Origin: Stenogyne calaminthoides
Taxonomy: Eukaryota > Streptophyta > Magnoliopsida > Lamiales > Lamiaceae
Length of the DNA stretch: 64,000 nucleotides
Assembly: GCA_037126765.1 (NCBI GenBank)
Contig: JBBCBC010000022.1
Location: 682,001 to 746,000, forward strand
Reading direction: 5' to 3'
In this document: positions 35,243 to 47,100 of the stretch, piece after piece
Layout: every line of letters starts with the position of its first letter
Numbering within the stretch: position 1 is the first letter of the stretch
Translations under genes and position numbers: made by a program
The notes under the pieces: model-generated
What the model saw: the letters and a program-made list of their open reading frames with translations, nothing else
What the model was told of the DNA's origin: nothing
The model's database searches: none

Positions 35243-37191
35243 TGTTGGGGAATAGGTTGCACTGATCTATTCGGGGTGAATATTTAAATAAAAATTTAAT
35301 TCTTTAATTATTACTAGCATGAATTAATCCTATATTAATTCAAATAATAATCCAACAACATATCATGCATATAATAATTCACGTAAAACCTACGCATGCG
35401 GAATTCTACGAGTTTACGTGAACGTACCTCTTGGGATGGCAACGGTATGGCTGAATAGACTAACCGTAAGGACTTCCCAAGTATTCCCTTAGCCCTCGTT
35501 CGACTATCCGGTGGAAGGATTCTTGTGAACCATTTAACAAAAGGAAAATAAATTATGTTGCACCACCTTTGTGGATTTACTAATTTTTCCAGCATATGGA
35601 ATTGTACACTACTCACAATTGTCGTTTTTCAAAAAAATACAATCTGTCGACGTTACAAAATATTTGATATTTTATCGACGCTGGTATTTTTCCGAAAAAC
35701 CAATTTTTGTGTGTTATTGGGAATGAACCATTCATCCCCTATTTATAGAGGCTAAAGTGGACGAAAATTTTGGCAAAATATGATGTGGGAAAATATTTTC
35801 TTGATCTCCAAGAAATCTTGAATATATCTCCTATATTCTTTTTTCCATAATCATAATATTCCACAAAATCCCACCTTTCTCTATTTGTTATGAATATTTT
35901 CGAAAATATGAGGTTCAAGAATCCAAGATTTGGATCTTCTTGAATTTATGAGATATTCTTGTATTAAAATACATATCTTCCATAATATCTTTTCAAGAAA
36001 ATCAAGAAAATCTTTCTTGCCCCTCTATTTCAAAAAATTTCGAAAATCATATTATAGATGACCAAGTGGGAGATTTCTTGAATTTAATGAGATAATCTTG
36101 TATTCCAAGAATACATATCTTCATTCCATAACAAAATTCAAAGAAAATCTTTCTCCCAACTTATCTATAAATTTTGAATTTTACTTGGAAAAATAAGCAA
36201 CAATATTTATTTTATTTTAATCACCTTTTTCTGTTATTGGACTATATGTTGGGCTACTCAGGGGGCCTTTAGGAGAATTAAGATTGGACTTTCTAATGGA
36301 CCTTGAATATCTAATATTGAGCCACAATATTATTCAAGCCCATAAATATTAATTAATCTCACTACATAATTAATATTGCACTATCCATCTTAACCCATAT
36401 TACAGTCAATATGGCTCCCGGTCATTATTTCCCGTGTTTAAGATTATCTAGCCCATTAATTAATTCAAGCCACTGAAATAGCTTTCCATTAATTAATATC
36501 TTTTATCCTTGGTCAAGGAACGGTTCAACATTATTATCCATACCGAAAACTAATTCCACTTGCAAGATTTGGTATGATAAAGCTTATGAACCTCCCAAGG
36601 GGGCAAATCGAACAAGTGTACTTGCACACGATTCTTTGTATTAAATCTTAGCAATCACATGTGACTAATAATATTGCCCAAGATAAAAAGTAATGAATCT
36701 CTCTGATTCGCTACCCATGATAAGTCAAAGCAATAGTTACCAATCCCACATGATCCTATTTAAGGGACGAAGATTAAGAAATAACGAACCACTGAGGTCT
36801 AATTCTTCCTTGTTCAGTTCTGAAGAATTTATCCTCTTGTAGGTCCTATTCAGTGCATCAGTCATGCACTAGTGTAATCTCTTGGTCAAGACAAGCCAAT
36901 CTGAGCCTTACACTTCAACCTTTCACGATGGGTTGTTCATTTCCATCTAGGTCGTGAATGGCGTAATTTTAGTTACAAGGGACTGCTAATTTAATCTTCT
37001 GTGATCTGGTATCACTAAATTAACTACAATGTAACACGTACGACTTATTGAACAGTTATGCAGTAAATATATGTAACATTCGATTAATATTTAAATCATC
37101 AGTGATAAACAATTTATTTCAGTAAATAAGTCTGAAAATTCAGTTTCGATTATACAAAGTAAAAAGTATACTTTCCAGTATAATCCCAACA
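35243..37191 (-). repeat. 5' LTR of Copia-A2
   Basis: It is bounded by TGTTGGGG and CCCAACA on the + strand. Compared with the solo LTR it carries an extra block of about 110 bp (35608-35718) that begins CACTACTCACAATTGTC and ends CAATTTTTGTGTGTTAT, a probable tiny MITE. Directly right of 37191 the sequence is GH1 intron 5 (ACATAAGTTATGGACAG). Confidence 0.85.
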
Positions 37192-37362
37192 AAAAAAACA
37201 TAAGTTATGGACAGAAATTCAAAATTTGAAAGTCAACATGAATAAAAAGCAAAATAAGGGAATTACAAGACCAAAAATATCTATTTTCCTAAAAAAAAAA
37301 TACTAATTAATAAAACATAAATATTACTTTTTACTTGTACTATTTGCTCATAGTGTATTATA

Positions 37363-37751
37363 GGGATCGAAATAATATTTTTTTAGAACAGTAACTTAGG
37401 GAGTTGTGTTTTATGGATAATATTAATTTCACGGGCTAGGAAATGTAGGATAATATGTTTTATAATTTGTAAATATAGGATAATATGTATTAAAACTTAT
37501 AAATATAAGATAATATGTTTTAAAATATATAAATATAGGATAATCGAGCCTGAATAAGCCAAAATATCACGTGATAATTTAGCCCGATTTGGCTTATTAG
37601 GGCAAAATTGTCCTATATTTACAAATTTTAAAATATATTGTCCTATAGTTATATATTTTTAAACATACTGTCCTATATTTCTAAGTCTGTAAAATTATTG
37701 TCCTTAAAAACACAACCTCTTAAGTTATTGTCCTAAAAAAATATTTTTGTT
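37363..37751. mobile_element. Fold-back MITE, Mutator-like, in intron 5 of GH1 copy 2
   Basis: It is flanked by GTGTATTATA (37353-37362 and 37752-37761) at the same intron position as in copy 1. The MITE therefore inserted before the GH1 genes duplicated. Confidence 0.75.
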
Positions 37752-38326
37752 GTGTATTATAATGCAGGCTAACTGAAATTAAATATTTATGATTTAATTA
37801 TCTAAAACAGAAATGATTTTCGTGATTACGCGGAATTGTGCTTCTGGGAATTTGGCGATCGGATCAAAAACTGGATCACAATAAACGAGCCAACCTCTTA
37901 CGCTATCCATGGATATGTTGGCTGCACTTTTCCACCTGGTAAACTCGACCCTAATGTTAGGCCTAATCCTCCAAATCAGATTCGTCGGATGAGGACTCGG
38001 ATGAGGACACAAATTTTACGGCAGAAACTTTAATTTCCGGGTTCGCGCGCGCTCAACATCCCGGTTATAATTTTGTTCCTTATAGAGGATTTACAGGAGT
38101 GGAGAAACATCTTGATTTAGTTAAATAAGGTGCTCCTAATGAACAAACCATGACCATAATGTCAAATGCTAGTGATGATCCTCCTAAGTTCGTCTCGGAT
38201 TACGTTACGAATTTGGCTAAAGATTCATACACTGTTGGAAGAAACTTGCTCCTTGCTCATGCAGCTGCAGTTGAATCATACAGGACCCGATTTAAGGTAC
38301 GAGCAAACTAGTACTTTTATGCAATT

Positions 38327-38711
38327 GGGAATATTTCATTTTACGTCCTGTAAGTTTGGCCCATTCCAAAATAAATCCTTTATGTTTTTGTTTTATCATT
38401 TTTGGTTCTAGATGTACGATTTTCATCATTTTTAATCATTTTTGGTCATTTTTCATCAAAAAAATTTATAATATCCGGAAAGCCACAAAAAAAGGACCTA
38501 AATTGGTCAAAAAATGATGAAAATTGTACACTCTAGGACCAAAAATGATAAAGCTTAAACATAAAGGATAAAATTGTACACCCTAGGACCTAAATTGGTA
38601 AAAAAAAAAGGATGAAAATCGTACACTTAGGACCAAAAATGATAAAGTAGAAACATAAAGGATTTATTTTGGAATGAGCCAAACTTACAGGATGTAATAT
38701 GAAATTTTCCC
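38327..38711. mobile_element. 385-bp MULE-type MITE in intron 6 of GH1 copy 2
   Basis: It begins GGGAATATTTCATTTTACG and ends TATGAAATTTTCCC, with long inverted arms (CCTGTAAGTTTGGC / GCCAAACTTACAGG). Flanks are TTATGCAATT (38317-38326) and TTATGGAATT (38712-38721), a 10-bp duplication with one change. Copy 1 shows the empty site (GTTATGGAATTTAATG, near 26709). Confidence 0.85.
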
Positions 38712-38728
38712 TTATGGAATTTAATAAC

Positions 38729-38748
38729 GGGGGGGGGGGGGGGGGGGG
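38729..38748 (+). repeat. Run of 20 G
   Basis: Twenty consecutive G residues interrupt intron 6 of copy 2, where copy 1 has GTCGGGTGGGAG. Such a run is prone to slippage and to assembly error. Confidence 0.9.
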
Positions 38749-38901
38749 CAGTTTCTCGGCTCTCCCTTATTAAAAAAATAGAAAAGAAAAAAACTAACCC
38801 TAATTTATAAATTGATACTAATTTGTATTGAAATTTTACTCCATAAGAAAATCCAATTGTTAAATTATAATCAGTTGTTAATTAATCGAACAAATTTATT
38901 A

Positions 38902-39068
38902 CTCCCTCCGTCCTAATCCGATTCATTTTGCACACCCTGAATATAGAAAAGAATTTCACAATCTCCACCCTCCATCCCCTTTGAAAAGTCAACAAAACAC
39001 ACAAAAAACAACTTTTCTTAATATGTGTGCAAATCTTAGGGTGCAAAATGAATTTGGAACGGAGGGAG
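38902..39068. mobile_element. Stowaway-type (Tc1/mariner) MITE
   Basis: It begins CTCCCTCCGTCC and ends GGAACGGAGGGAG, flanked by the TA dinucleotide on both sides. The TIR sequence and TA target are diagnostic of plant Stowaway MITEs. It is 167 bp and non-coding. Confidence 0.9.
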
Positions 39069-39826
39069 TATATACTAGTAATTAACTTTTGTTGAGTTTT
39101 TTTTAATTTGTTTGATTCCATAATTTTTTTTAACCGTGCATGGATTCTATCATGTTAGAAATTAATCAATAGTTAGAACTTGTGTTTCAAATTAAGTGAA
39201 GGTTAACCATTGATTAAAATTTCAGGATCAACAAAAAGGGATAATTGGAATAACGCTTGTCACTCACTGGTTTGCACCATATAGTGACGAAAAAAGCGAC
39301 ATAGATGCTGCTACAAGAGCTCTTGATTTTACGTTGGGATGGTGCAAACTAGTTTGTCATTATTAAATTTCATTTCATTACTACTCCAATTAATCCATTT
39401 TAATAAAATCATTAATTAATATTCCAGGTATTTGGAGCCTGTTTTAACTGGTCGTTACCCTCAAAAATATGATTGATTTTGTACCCAAAGAAAATCTTGC
39501 ATCATTTACAGATGAAGAATCAGAATTGCTAAACGGGTCCATTGATTTTCTGGGATTAAACTATTACACAGACTATTATGTTGAAAATGATCCCAAACCT
39601 GACGTCACGGCTGCTACAACAAAGATCAGCAGATTAGAATACACACACAGTCTCAGCTTCAATATAATCACAAAACCCTAACATTGTCCTTTCTATATAT
39701 ATATTCCGAACTAAATTACCGTGTATAAATATTTATATTATCTTGACAGGAAAAAGGATGGAAAACGCATAGGTCCAAAGGTTAGATTTTTAAGAACCGC
39801 CCTGTAACTTAGGTCATGTCAATATT

Positions 39827-40055
39827 GAGTTTTTGCACTTTTGGTCCCCGGAGGACACGCCTCCTCACGCTTTTTGGCCCCAAAGCTTACACTTTTAGTC
39901 CCAAAGCCGAAATTTTTGACACTTTTTGTCCCAAAATCGCACGTCCTGTGGGGACCAAAAGTGTCAAAATTTTCGGCTTTGGGACCAAAAGTGTAAGCTT
40001 TGGGACCAAAAGCGTGAAGAGGCGTGTCCTGTGGGACCAAAAGTGCAAAAAACTC
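39827..40055. repeat. Near-perfect 229-bp hairpin (fold-back element) in intron 9 of GH1 copy 2
   Basis: The left arm starts GAGTTTTTGCACTTTTGGTC and the right arm ends GACCAAAAGTGCAAAAAACTC. Both arms repeat TTTGGGACCAAAAGTGTAAGC-like units in opposite orientation. Flanks GTCAATATT and GTCCAATATT suggest a target duplication of about 8-9 bp. Copy 1 lacks it at the matching place (near 27716). Transcribed, it would fold into a long double-stranded RNA. Confidence 0.8.
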
Positions 40056-41520
40056 GTCCAATATTAATCCTGCAAATTTTTTTTTTTCAATTTTTAATCT
40101 TTTGGTATCAATTTTGGTCAAAAAAGTAAAAAAAAAAAAATTGTTTCCAATATTAGTCCTGTATGTTTTAACCTTTTCCAGTTTTGGCCTATACGGACCA
40201 AAATTTACTCCAAAAGGACCAAAACATATCGAACTAAAATTGAAAAATCCCGCAGTAAATAGAAGATTCCATGTGCGCTTAAGCATAATTATTAAATATT
40301 TTATGTTACATATAATTAACTAAATTGATATGTTTGATTATTTCTTATTAATTTCTTTTCTCATCTGATATTCAGTCTGGTGCTAAGTGGCTGAGCATAG
40401 TGCCATGGGGAATTCACAAGCTCTTGAAATACGTGGACAGAACATACAACAACTGGACTTACAATCTCCCTGATAGATACATCACCGAAAATGGTAAATA
40501 GTAATAATATCTGAGTTGTTAAATAAATAAATTTGAACACATATATGCTTTAATTATATGATCTATTGAGAAGTAATATACTTATTGCACTAATCGTTGT
40601 GTTTAGGGGTTGCTGATTTGAAGAATCACAAGCTTACTGCTAATGACGCATGTAGAGACAAGATGAGGGTGAATTATTACCGAGATCATCTTGGCAATAT
40701 CCTAAAAGCAATGGAGTAATTTAATCTTTAGTGTTTTAATTTTTTTAAAATATAAATTATATATTTTTAATATTTAAGCTAATTAACTCTACCTAATTAT
40801 TATTGCAGTCATAACAAGACGGATGGGGAAGTCAAGGGTGTGAAAGTGAAGGGTTACTTTGCATGGTCATGGTGTGACAATTTCGAATGGGTTGATGGAT
40901 ACACGTATAGATTCGGGATGATTTACATAGACTATGTGAATCATCTTAAAAGGTTTCCTAAAGATTCAGCTATTTGGTTTGCTAAGTTTTTGGAGAAGAA
41001 GAAGAAATTAATCACTACTACACATTTGAGCTTTGCAGCTCTTTTTTCAAAACAACTCTCCAAGCTAAGCTATAGCTTGAAGAGCGCGGTTTTAATAAAA
41101 AAAAATAGACAGCGGTTGAGAACCGCTGTGCAAGAGTTTAAGACAGCGGTTTAGAACCGCTGTCCAAGGAAATAGTTTGGACAGCGGTTCCAAACCGTTG
41201 TCCAAGTGTTTGGATAATTTAAATCCTACCCAAATCGTGAACCAGACTTATATTTTTCCCCAAATTAAATCGCGCGTCCTCCTTCCTTTACCCTAAATCG
41301 AACTCCGTCGCGCATCCTCCCCTTCCGCCTCCGCCGTCGTCTTCACATTAGCTCTTATATTTCCCCAAATCGAGAACCAAAAGCCCTAGCCTCCTCCTCC
41401 CTCTCCCCCAAATCGAACCATCCGCCGCACGTTCTCCCTTACCGCCGCCGCCGTCGCCTTGCCGCCAACCTCCCCTTCCGCCGCCGCCGTCGCCGCCTTT
41501 CTCCTTCCGTAGGTAATTAT

Positions 41521-41790
41521 TCTTTATATATATATATATATGTTAGCTAGTGTATATATATGTTAGCTAGTATATATATATATATATTGAATTATGTATA
41601 TGTATATATATATATGTTGAATATAATTAATGTGTATATATATATATATATATATATATTTTGAATTAATGTGTATATATATATATTGAATTAAGTGTAT
41701 ATATATGTATATTTGTGTATATATATCATGTTGTATATATGTATTGGTGTATGTATATTGGTGTATGTATATTGGTGTATATATATTGGT
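41521..41790. repeat. TA/TATG microsatellite block inside the CACTA element
   Basis: Long runs of TATATA mixed with TGTATATTGGTG units follow a CCGCCG/CT-rich leader (about 41280-41515). Open frames here are simple-sequence translations. Confidence 0.9.
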
Positions 41791-42310
41791 GTTTGATGCA
41801 CTCAATGTGTTTGATAGTATGCTTGTGTGAGAATTTAAGCATAAATTAGTGTTAATTTATTAGGATTAATGTTGTTAGTGTTAGAGATGAACAACTTGTT
41901 AGAGATGAATATATATTGTGTGGCTTGACTTGATTTTTTATGCTAACTTAGATATGAACAATTGATGCACTCAAGGTGTTTGATAATATGCTTGTGTGAG
42001 GATTTAAGCATAAATTAGGATTAATACATTAGGATATATTTTGGATATATTAATTTGATGATTTGGTGAATGGATAGTACGTAGTGTGTTGCTTTAGATG
42101 ATTAATGATGGTACATTAGGTTATATACATTGTTTTAAGATGCAACAAATCCTTAGATACATGCAACATACAAACCTTAGGTACTACCACATTCTATATG
42201 CAAGTTTTATACATTAGGATTGTAATACTTTTAGGTTTAATACATTAGGATATATACATTATCTTGAGAAACACTTCATATTGCCTTTTCTATAGGCATC
42301 TCTAGTTCTA

Positions 42311-45260
42311 TATGGATCGAAAAGTGGGTTCGAAAGCGGATCGATTATCGATGAGTACAAAGAATGGGGTGAAAGAATTTTGTAATCATGCAATTAGACA
42401 CCTTTGACCGACCCTCGGTACATTCCATGTCCGTGTTGGAAATGTATGAATGGAAAAACCGTTAGTGGTCTAGAAAGTCCGTTTTGACCACTTGATGATT
42501 CACGGTATTGATAAAACATACCTCGCTTTTAGACATATCATGGTGAGAGAAGAGATGGATGTAGCTCAAGCAACCTAGAAACCGACTTTAGGTTTGAAGA
42601 TATAGTGGATGCGGATATTTTCGATGATGTACCAATCGTTGATACATCGAGTGGGGATGACGATGATCTGCGAGATCACCCTTATATGTCGAGAAGTTAA
42701 GGGATTTCGTTTGGATTACCACTTTGTGGCTCGGGTGTAAAGAAGGCAACAAAACTGGCTACCGTGGTTGATATTGTTCAACCTAAAAGAAAACTCACCC
42801 GGTTGTCCGATGAGTGCTTCACAAGTATCTTTCGGAAACGAGTTAGTGGTCTATGCACGATGGAAATGTTTGCCTAAGAGAGCATATGATGCTAAACAAA
42901 TGCTCAAGTCCATCGGGTTAACACATCAGAAAATTCATGCTTGTCCGGGTGATTGTATCTTATTTCGGAAGGAGTATGCAAATCTCGATGAATGTCCCAA
43001 GTGTGGGGAGAAACGATATAAGAAAAATAAATATCCCGCGAAGGTGTTGTGGTACTTTCCAATAATACCAAGATTCAGGAGAATGTATAGTAGCGCTGTG
43101 GATGTTAGAAATTTAACTTGGCATCATGATGATAGGATCAAAGATTGAATGCTAAGACACCCTGCCGATTCACCCTGATGGAAGACATTCGATGTCGGGC
43201 ATCCGAATTTGGCAACGAGCCCACGATACTTTTGCGTCTTGCACTCTCAACTGACGGAATGAATCCGTTCGGTATCCAAAGTACCAACCATAGTACATAG
43301 CCAGTGATTTTGTTAGTTTATAACCATTCACCCGAGTTGTGCATGAAGCGCACTTACATGATGTTGTCTATGTTGATATCAGGACCCAAACAACCTGGTA
43401 ACGACATAAATGTATATCTGGCTCCTTTGATAGAGGACTTGAAGCTCATGTGGGATGAGAGTGTCGATGTGTATGATGCTTGTAGAAAGGAGAATTTCAA
43501 GTTGAAGGCCATGCTGTTTGGAACTATCAATGACTTTTCCGCTTTTACGGGAATCTATCTAGATATAGTGTGGAAGGGGCGATGCATGTCCTTGTTGTAC
43601 CAAGAAGACACATCACATTCGCTTGAGTCATTGTAGGAAGACCGTTTATATGGGACATAGGAGGTGGTTGGACCCAACCTATAAGTCTGAGAACAATGAC
43701 CGATGCATTCGATGGTACAATTGAGACAGGTGAAGCACCACGTTTATTGTCAGGTTCGGATGTATTGAATGAGATGAAGAATGTCGACACACAGTACGGA
43801 AAGATCTTCGCAAAGAGTGTCCCCACTAGCTGTTGGAAGAAGGAATCAATTTTCTTTCAATTGCCCTATTGGAAAGAGTTGTATGTTAGACACTTCATTG
43901 ATCTAATGCACGCGTTGAGAAGAACGTTTGTGCCTTTTGCTTGCTCAACACTCTCCTAGGCGATAAGAAGTCCAAGGATGGTTACAATGCAAGAATGGAT
44001 ATGATTGATATGGGAATAAGATCGTAATTAAAACATGTGCCTAGAGAAAGGGGTCAACCGTTTTTACCCTCCTCGCCGCACACACACCTTGTCCAAGAAT
44101 GAGAGAAAAAAGAGTTACTTAATTTTGCTAAAGGATGTGAAAGTACCAGAGGGTTATTCCTCCAACATATCGAGAGACTTGTATCAGATGATGGCGTGAG
44201 ACCGATGAATCAAATCGCATGACTATCATGTCATCATGGAGACTTTCTTGCCCATTGCAATACGTTCTATCTTGCCCGAAAATGTCGCATAACCATAACA
44301 AAGTTATGTTGGTTCTTCAAGGCAATGAGTAGCAAGGTCATAGATCCTAGAAAATTGCTTGGTTTTTATACAGATTGTGGGGACTCTCTATGAGCTTGAG
44401 ATGTATTTCCCTCCATCAATTTTTGATATAATGGTTCACCTAACAGTTCATTTGGTACACGAGACAAGGATGTGTGGTACTGCTCGTATGCGATGGATGT
44501 ACGGTGTAGAGAGATATATGAAAGTGCTCAAAGGATATGTGATGAATAAGTCCAGGCCGGAAGGATGCATTGCAGAACGCTATTTAGTAGAAGAAGCAGT
44601 CGAGTACTGGTATGAATTTATTCCGAATATCGATGCAATAGGACTTCCAGTTACCCGGTACACCAATAGGATGGATGGTGAAGGCATTACCGGTGGTCAA
44701 CCTGTAAGTGTTAGCATGGAGGAACTAACACGGATGCACTTGTGCGTACTTCACAACACAGTCAACGTGCTTCCTTTTATTGACCTGCACATGCGATCAC
44801 TTGTTGAGAGAAATCTCACCAGAGATAGATCATGGATTGAAGTTGAGCACAATCGCACGTTTGTTGACTGGTTCAATGGTTATGTAGCAAATATGTTGTC
44901 ACAGGATAAAGAATCAGTGAATGAAAGAGTTAAGTGGATATCCAGAATGCCTGATAGCATGTGTATTCATACAAGTGTTATCTTAGCAACGGATACACAT
45001 TTTATACCAGAGATCATGATGCCACAAGTACTATGCAGAATGGTGGAGTGTCCATTACTGCAACTGCAGTGGATCAATCAAATACTACTTACTTTGGACA
45101 GATTGTCAACATTTGGGAACTCGACTATATTGTTCACCGTCAACCAATCTTCGAGTGTAGTTGGGTGAGGATCCCTAACGGGGTCCAAGTTGAAAGTTCC
45201 GGGTTCGTGGCGTTGATTTGAAGAATGTGGGATCTGAGAGATGACCCTTATAATGGCGGT
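42311..45260 (+). pseudogene. CACTA transposase (TNP2 type) with DUF4218/DUF4216 modules, disabled
   Basis: Near 42311-42460 MDRK and RYIPCPCWKCMNG match the plant transposase-associated domain. 42768-43148 carries a TNP2-like zinc-binding segment (IHACPGDCILFRKEY, ECPKCGEKRYKK). 43304-43959 continues the TNP2 core in pieces. 44359-45168 has DUF4218 landmarks (MVHLTVHLVHE, RMRWMYGVERYMKVLKGYV). 44961-45221 resembles DUF4216 (TTYFGQIVNIWELDY). The modules stand in the usual order but are split by stops and frameshifts, so the element is no longer autonomous. Transposase would bind the subterminal palindromes and cut at the CACTA ends (family knowledge). Confidence 0.85.
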
Positions 45261-46440
45261 CAAGCTCAACAAGTTTTTCTATGTCCCCGAGCCAGTTAAT
45301 AAGAAATGGTCAATTGTGGTTCGTCAAACAAATTTAACAATAGTTTCAGATTAGCGACCATGTCGATGAAGATGTTGACACAATTGATGATCCTTTTCAG
45401 AACTTCACTCATTCTGTACCATCTTTCGATGATTCTGCAAATCCATGCCCATACCAGAGAATAATTAGAGATGAGGATGAATATGGCAATCCGGATCTTG
45501 TTAACATTTATGGTCATGAACGAGAAAGGTCAACCAAAAAACGAAAAAGAAAAACAAGTGCTAAAAAGAAATGTACGACTTTATTGAATGTTGTTTCTTC
45601 TGCAATGTTAAATGTTGTTTCTTTTGCTTTATTAAATAAAGTGAACTGGATCAACAGGTTCCGAGGCAACAAGATAATGAAGATTGTGGACTTTTGTGTG
45701 TTGTTGCTCTATTGAAGATATAATAATCCGCTTCTCTAAACTAACATTCCTCTCAATGTAAGTCAATTTATTGATTTATTTAAATTATTATTGATTGAAT
45801 AAAAATTCATATTATATTGATTGATTCGTTGTTTGCAATTTGTCTATGAACGTGAGCTCAATTCTTACTCTAAGAAAAGACTGGAGAAATGAAAAAACGT
45901 ACACGAGACGGGGTACCTTTACAATCGATTCTTATATTCATATGATATTGAGTGAACGTTGTTTGAAATTTTGGTAGCATGTAATTAAATTATATATTTG
46001 TGATGATATATATTTCATGTTTTTGGTGTATTGGACGTATGTTTATGATTGTATGTTTATTTATTTCATGATGTGTATGTTTATTAATTTATTTGATGTT
46101 TTGGTATATATATATATGTGGTATAAGTTTTGGTTTATGATTTTATTATAGAATTTTGGGTTTATGGTATTGGACGTATATATAAGTTTTGGTTTATAGT
46201 TTTATTATAGGATTTTTAAAATATAAATTAATAATTAAAAAAAAAAAAGACAGCGGTTGATAACCGCTGTCCAAGCTAAATGTTGCAAAGCGGTTGAAAA
46301 CCGCTGTCCAGGTGCTATTTTTGGACAGCGGTTTTTTATCAGCTGTCCAAGCTTGGACAGTTGATACTTGGAGAGCGGTTATAACCACTCTCCAATGTCA
46401 TTTTTCACAGCTGTCCAAGCCCAAATGTGTATTAGTGAAT

Positions 46441-47100
46441 GGAGGGTCGAGTCGAATGCATTTCTGGAGTCTCATGATCATGTGTTCAAACCCAAGATAT
46501 ATATGATAGTTCATTAATTATGTTTTTAATTATGTCTTATTGGACCCTTGTATTAGAGATAAAGAATAGATATTAGTCTTTATCCAATGTATTTATTTAT
46601 TTTATATTCTTTCCATGTAAATCTCCTTGTATCTTGGGAAAGTTGTTGTATTCCTGTAATCGGTCTATTAATAATAGATTTCTCCAATCACCAATTCAAC
46701 GGTGATATTCTAATCATCTTCACACCTTGCTTGCATGCATGGGCCTTTTTAATAAGGGTTTTGAGTGAGATTGTTTATTTTCTTTGTCGTCTTTGTTTTG
46801 GGTTGTTGAAATGGAGTGCTTACACGCATTTATATGTATTACATAATGTGCCTTGAGTGTGTGGTTTGGTATGTTTGCTATATGGAATAAAAGCTTCTTA
46901 ATCATGCCAAAATATTCGGTTCGCGGATAATTACTTGAATTGCTCAATTTTTGTCCCATAGCTATTTTTGGAATGATTTAGTTCCATAACTACTTAAAAT
47001 TCCTCAATTTTCGTCTCATGTTGTCGGAAAATCACCCAAAACGACGCCTTTTCATCCATGTGCCAGTCACGTGCCATTTTAAATTTGGAATTCAGGCGAG
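46441..47100. other. 3' flank of GH1 copy 2
   Basis: It is colinear with the flank of copy 1 (28750-29207) apart from a solo LTR at 46551-46724. It runs on past the point where Copia-A2 cuts the copy 1 flank, showing what followed (TTTTCGTCTCATGTTGTCGG). No gene is seen. Confidence 0.75.
46551..46724 (+). mobile_element. 174-bp solo LTR of the Copia-B family
   Basis: It starts TATTAGAGATAAAGAATAG and ends AATCATCTTCACA, flanked by CCTTG (46546-46550 and 46725-46729). It matches the 172-bp LTRs of Copia-B1 in inverse orientation. The copy 1 flank has the empty site GGACCCTTGCTTGC near 28846-28859. Confidence 0.9.

Larger units (their letters stand above)
29208..37191 (-). mobile_element. 3'-truncated Copia-A2 element, reverse orientation, with nested solo LTR
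   Basis: Read on the minus strand: 5' LTR (37191 to 35243), degraded primer-binding site, GC-rich leader, gag, protease, tandem repeat, integrase, then RT, which stops abruptly at 29208 near the QQPQGFIE motif. The rest of RT, RNase H and the 3' LTR are missing. A solo LTR of the same family splits the integrase. The right end lies exactly at an LTR terminus inside GH1 copy 2 intron 5 and the left end in GH1 copy 1 3' flank. A deletion therefore probably removed the element 3' half together with the front of copy 2. Confidence 0.88.
37811..41012 (+). pseudogene. GH1 beta-glucosidase copy 2, 5'-truncated and broken
   Basis: Only exons 6-12 remain: 37811-38296, 39226-39341, 39428-39649, 39750-39780, 40376-40493, 40607-40715 and 40809-41012. 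All are nearly identical to copy 1. Exons 1-5 are absent; the left border is a Copia-A LTR in intron 5. Against copy 1 it has a 1-bp loss near 37975, Tyr to TAA (38126-38128), an extra A in exon 8 near 39465, a net 1-bp loss near 39612, a changed exon 8 donor (GTCTCA) and a 1-bp loss in exon 9. The last exon is cut at 41012 by the CACTA element; the remaining 3' flank resumes at 46438. The NEP and TENG codons survive, but no enzyme can result. Confidence 0.92.
41013..46437 (+). mobile_element. CACTA (En/Spm) transposon, 5.4 kb, inserted in the last exon of GH1 copy 2
   Basis: Ends are CACTACTACACATTTGAGC and CCAAATGTGTATTAGTG, with target duplication AAT (41010-41012 and 46438-46440). Both subterminal regions hold palindromes of the form GACAGCGGTTnnnAACCGCTGTCC. 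Joining the flanks gives AAATTAATGGAGGGT, as in uninterrupted copy 1 (near 28697-28711). The element encodes a disabled transposase. Reading through from exon 12 adds roughly 45 foreign residues before a stop within the element. Confidence 0.95.

Noticed and set aside
41563..41805. 80-codon Tyr/Ile ORF
   Set aside because: Translation of a TA/TATG microsatellite in the CACTA element.
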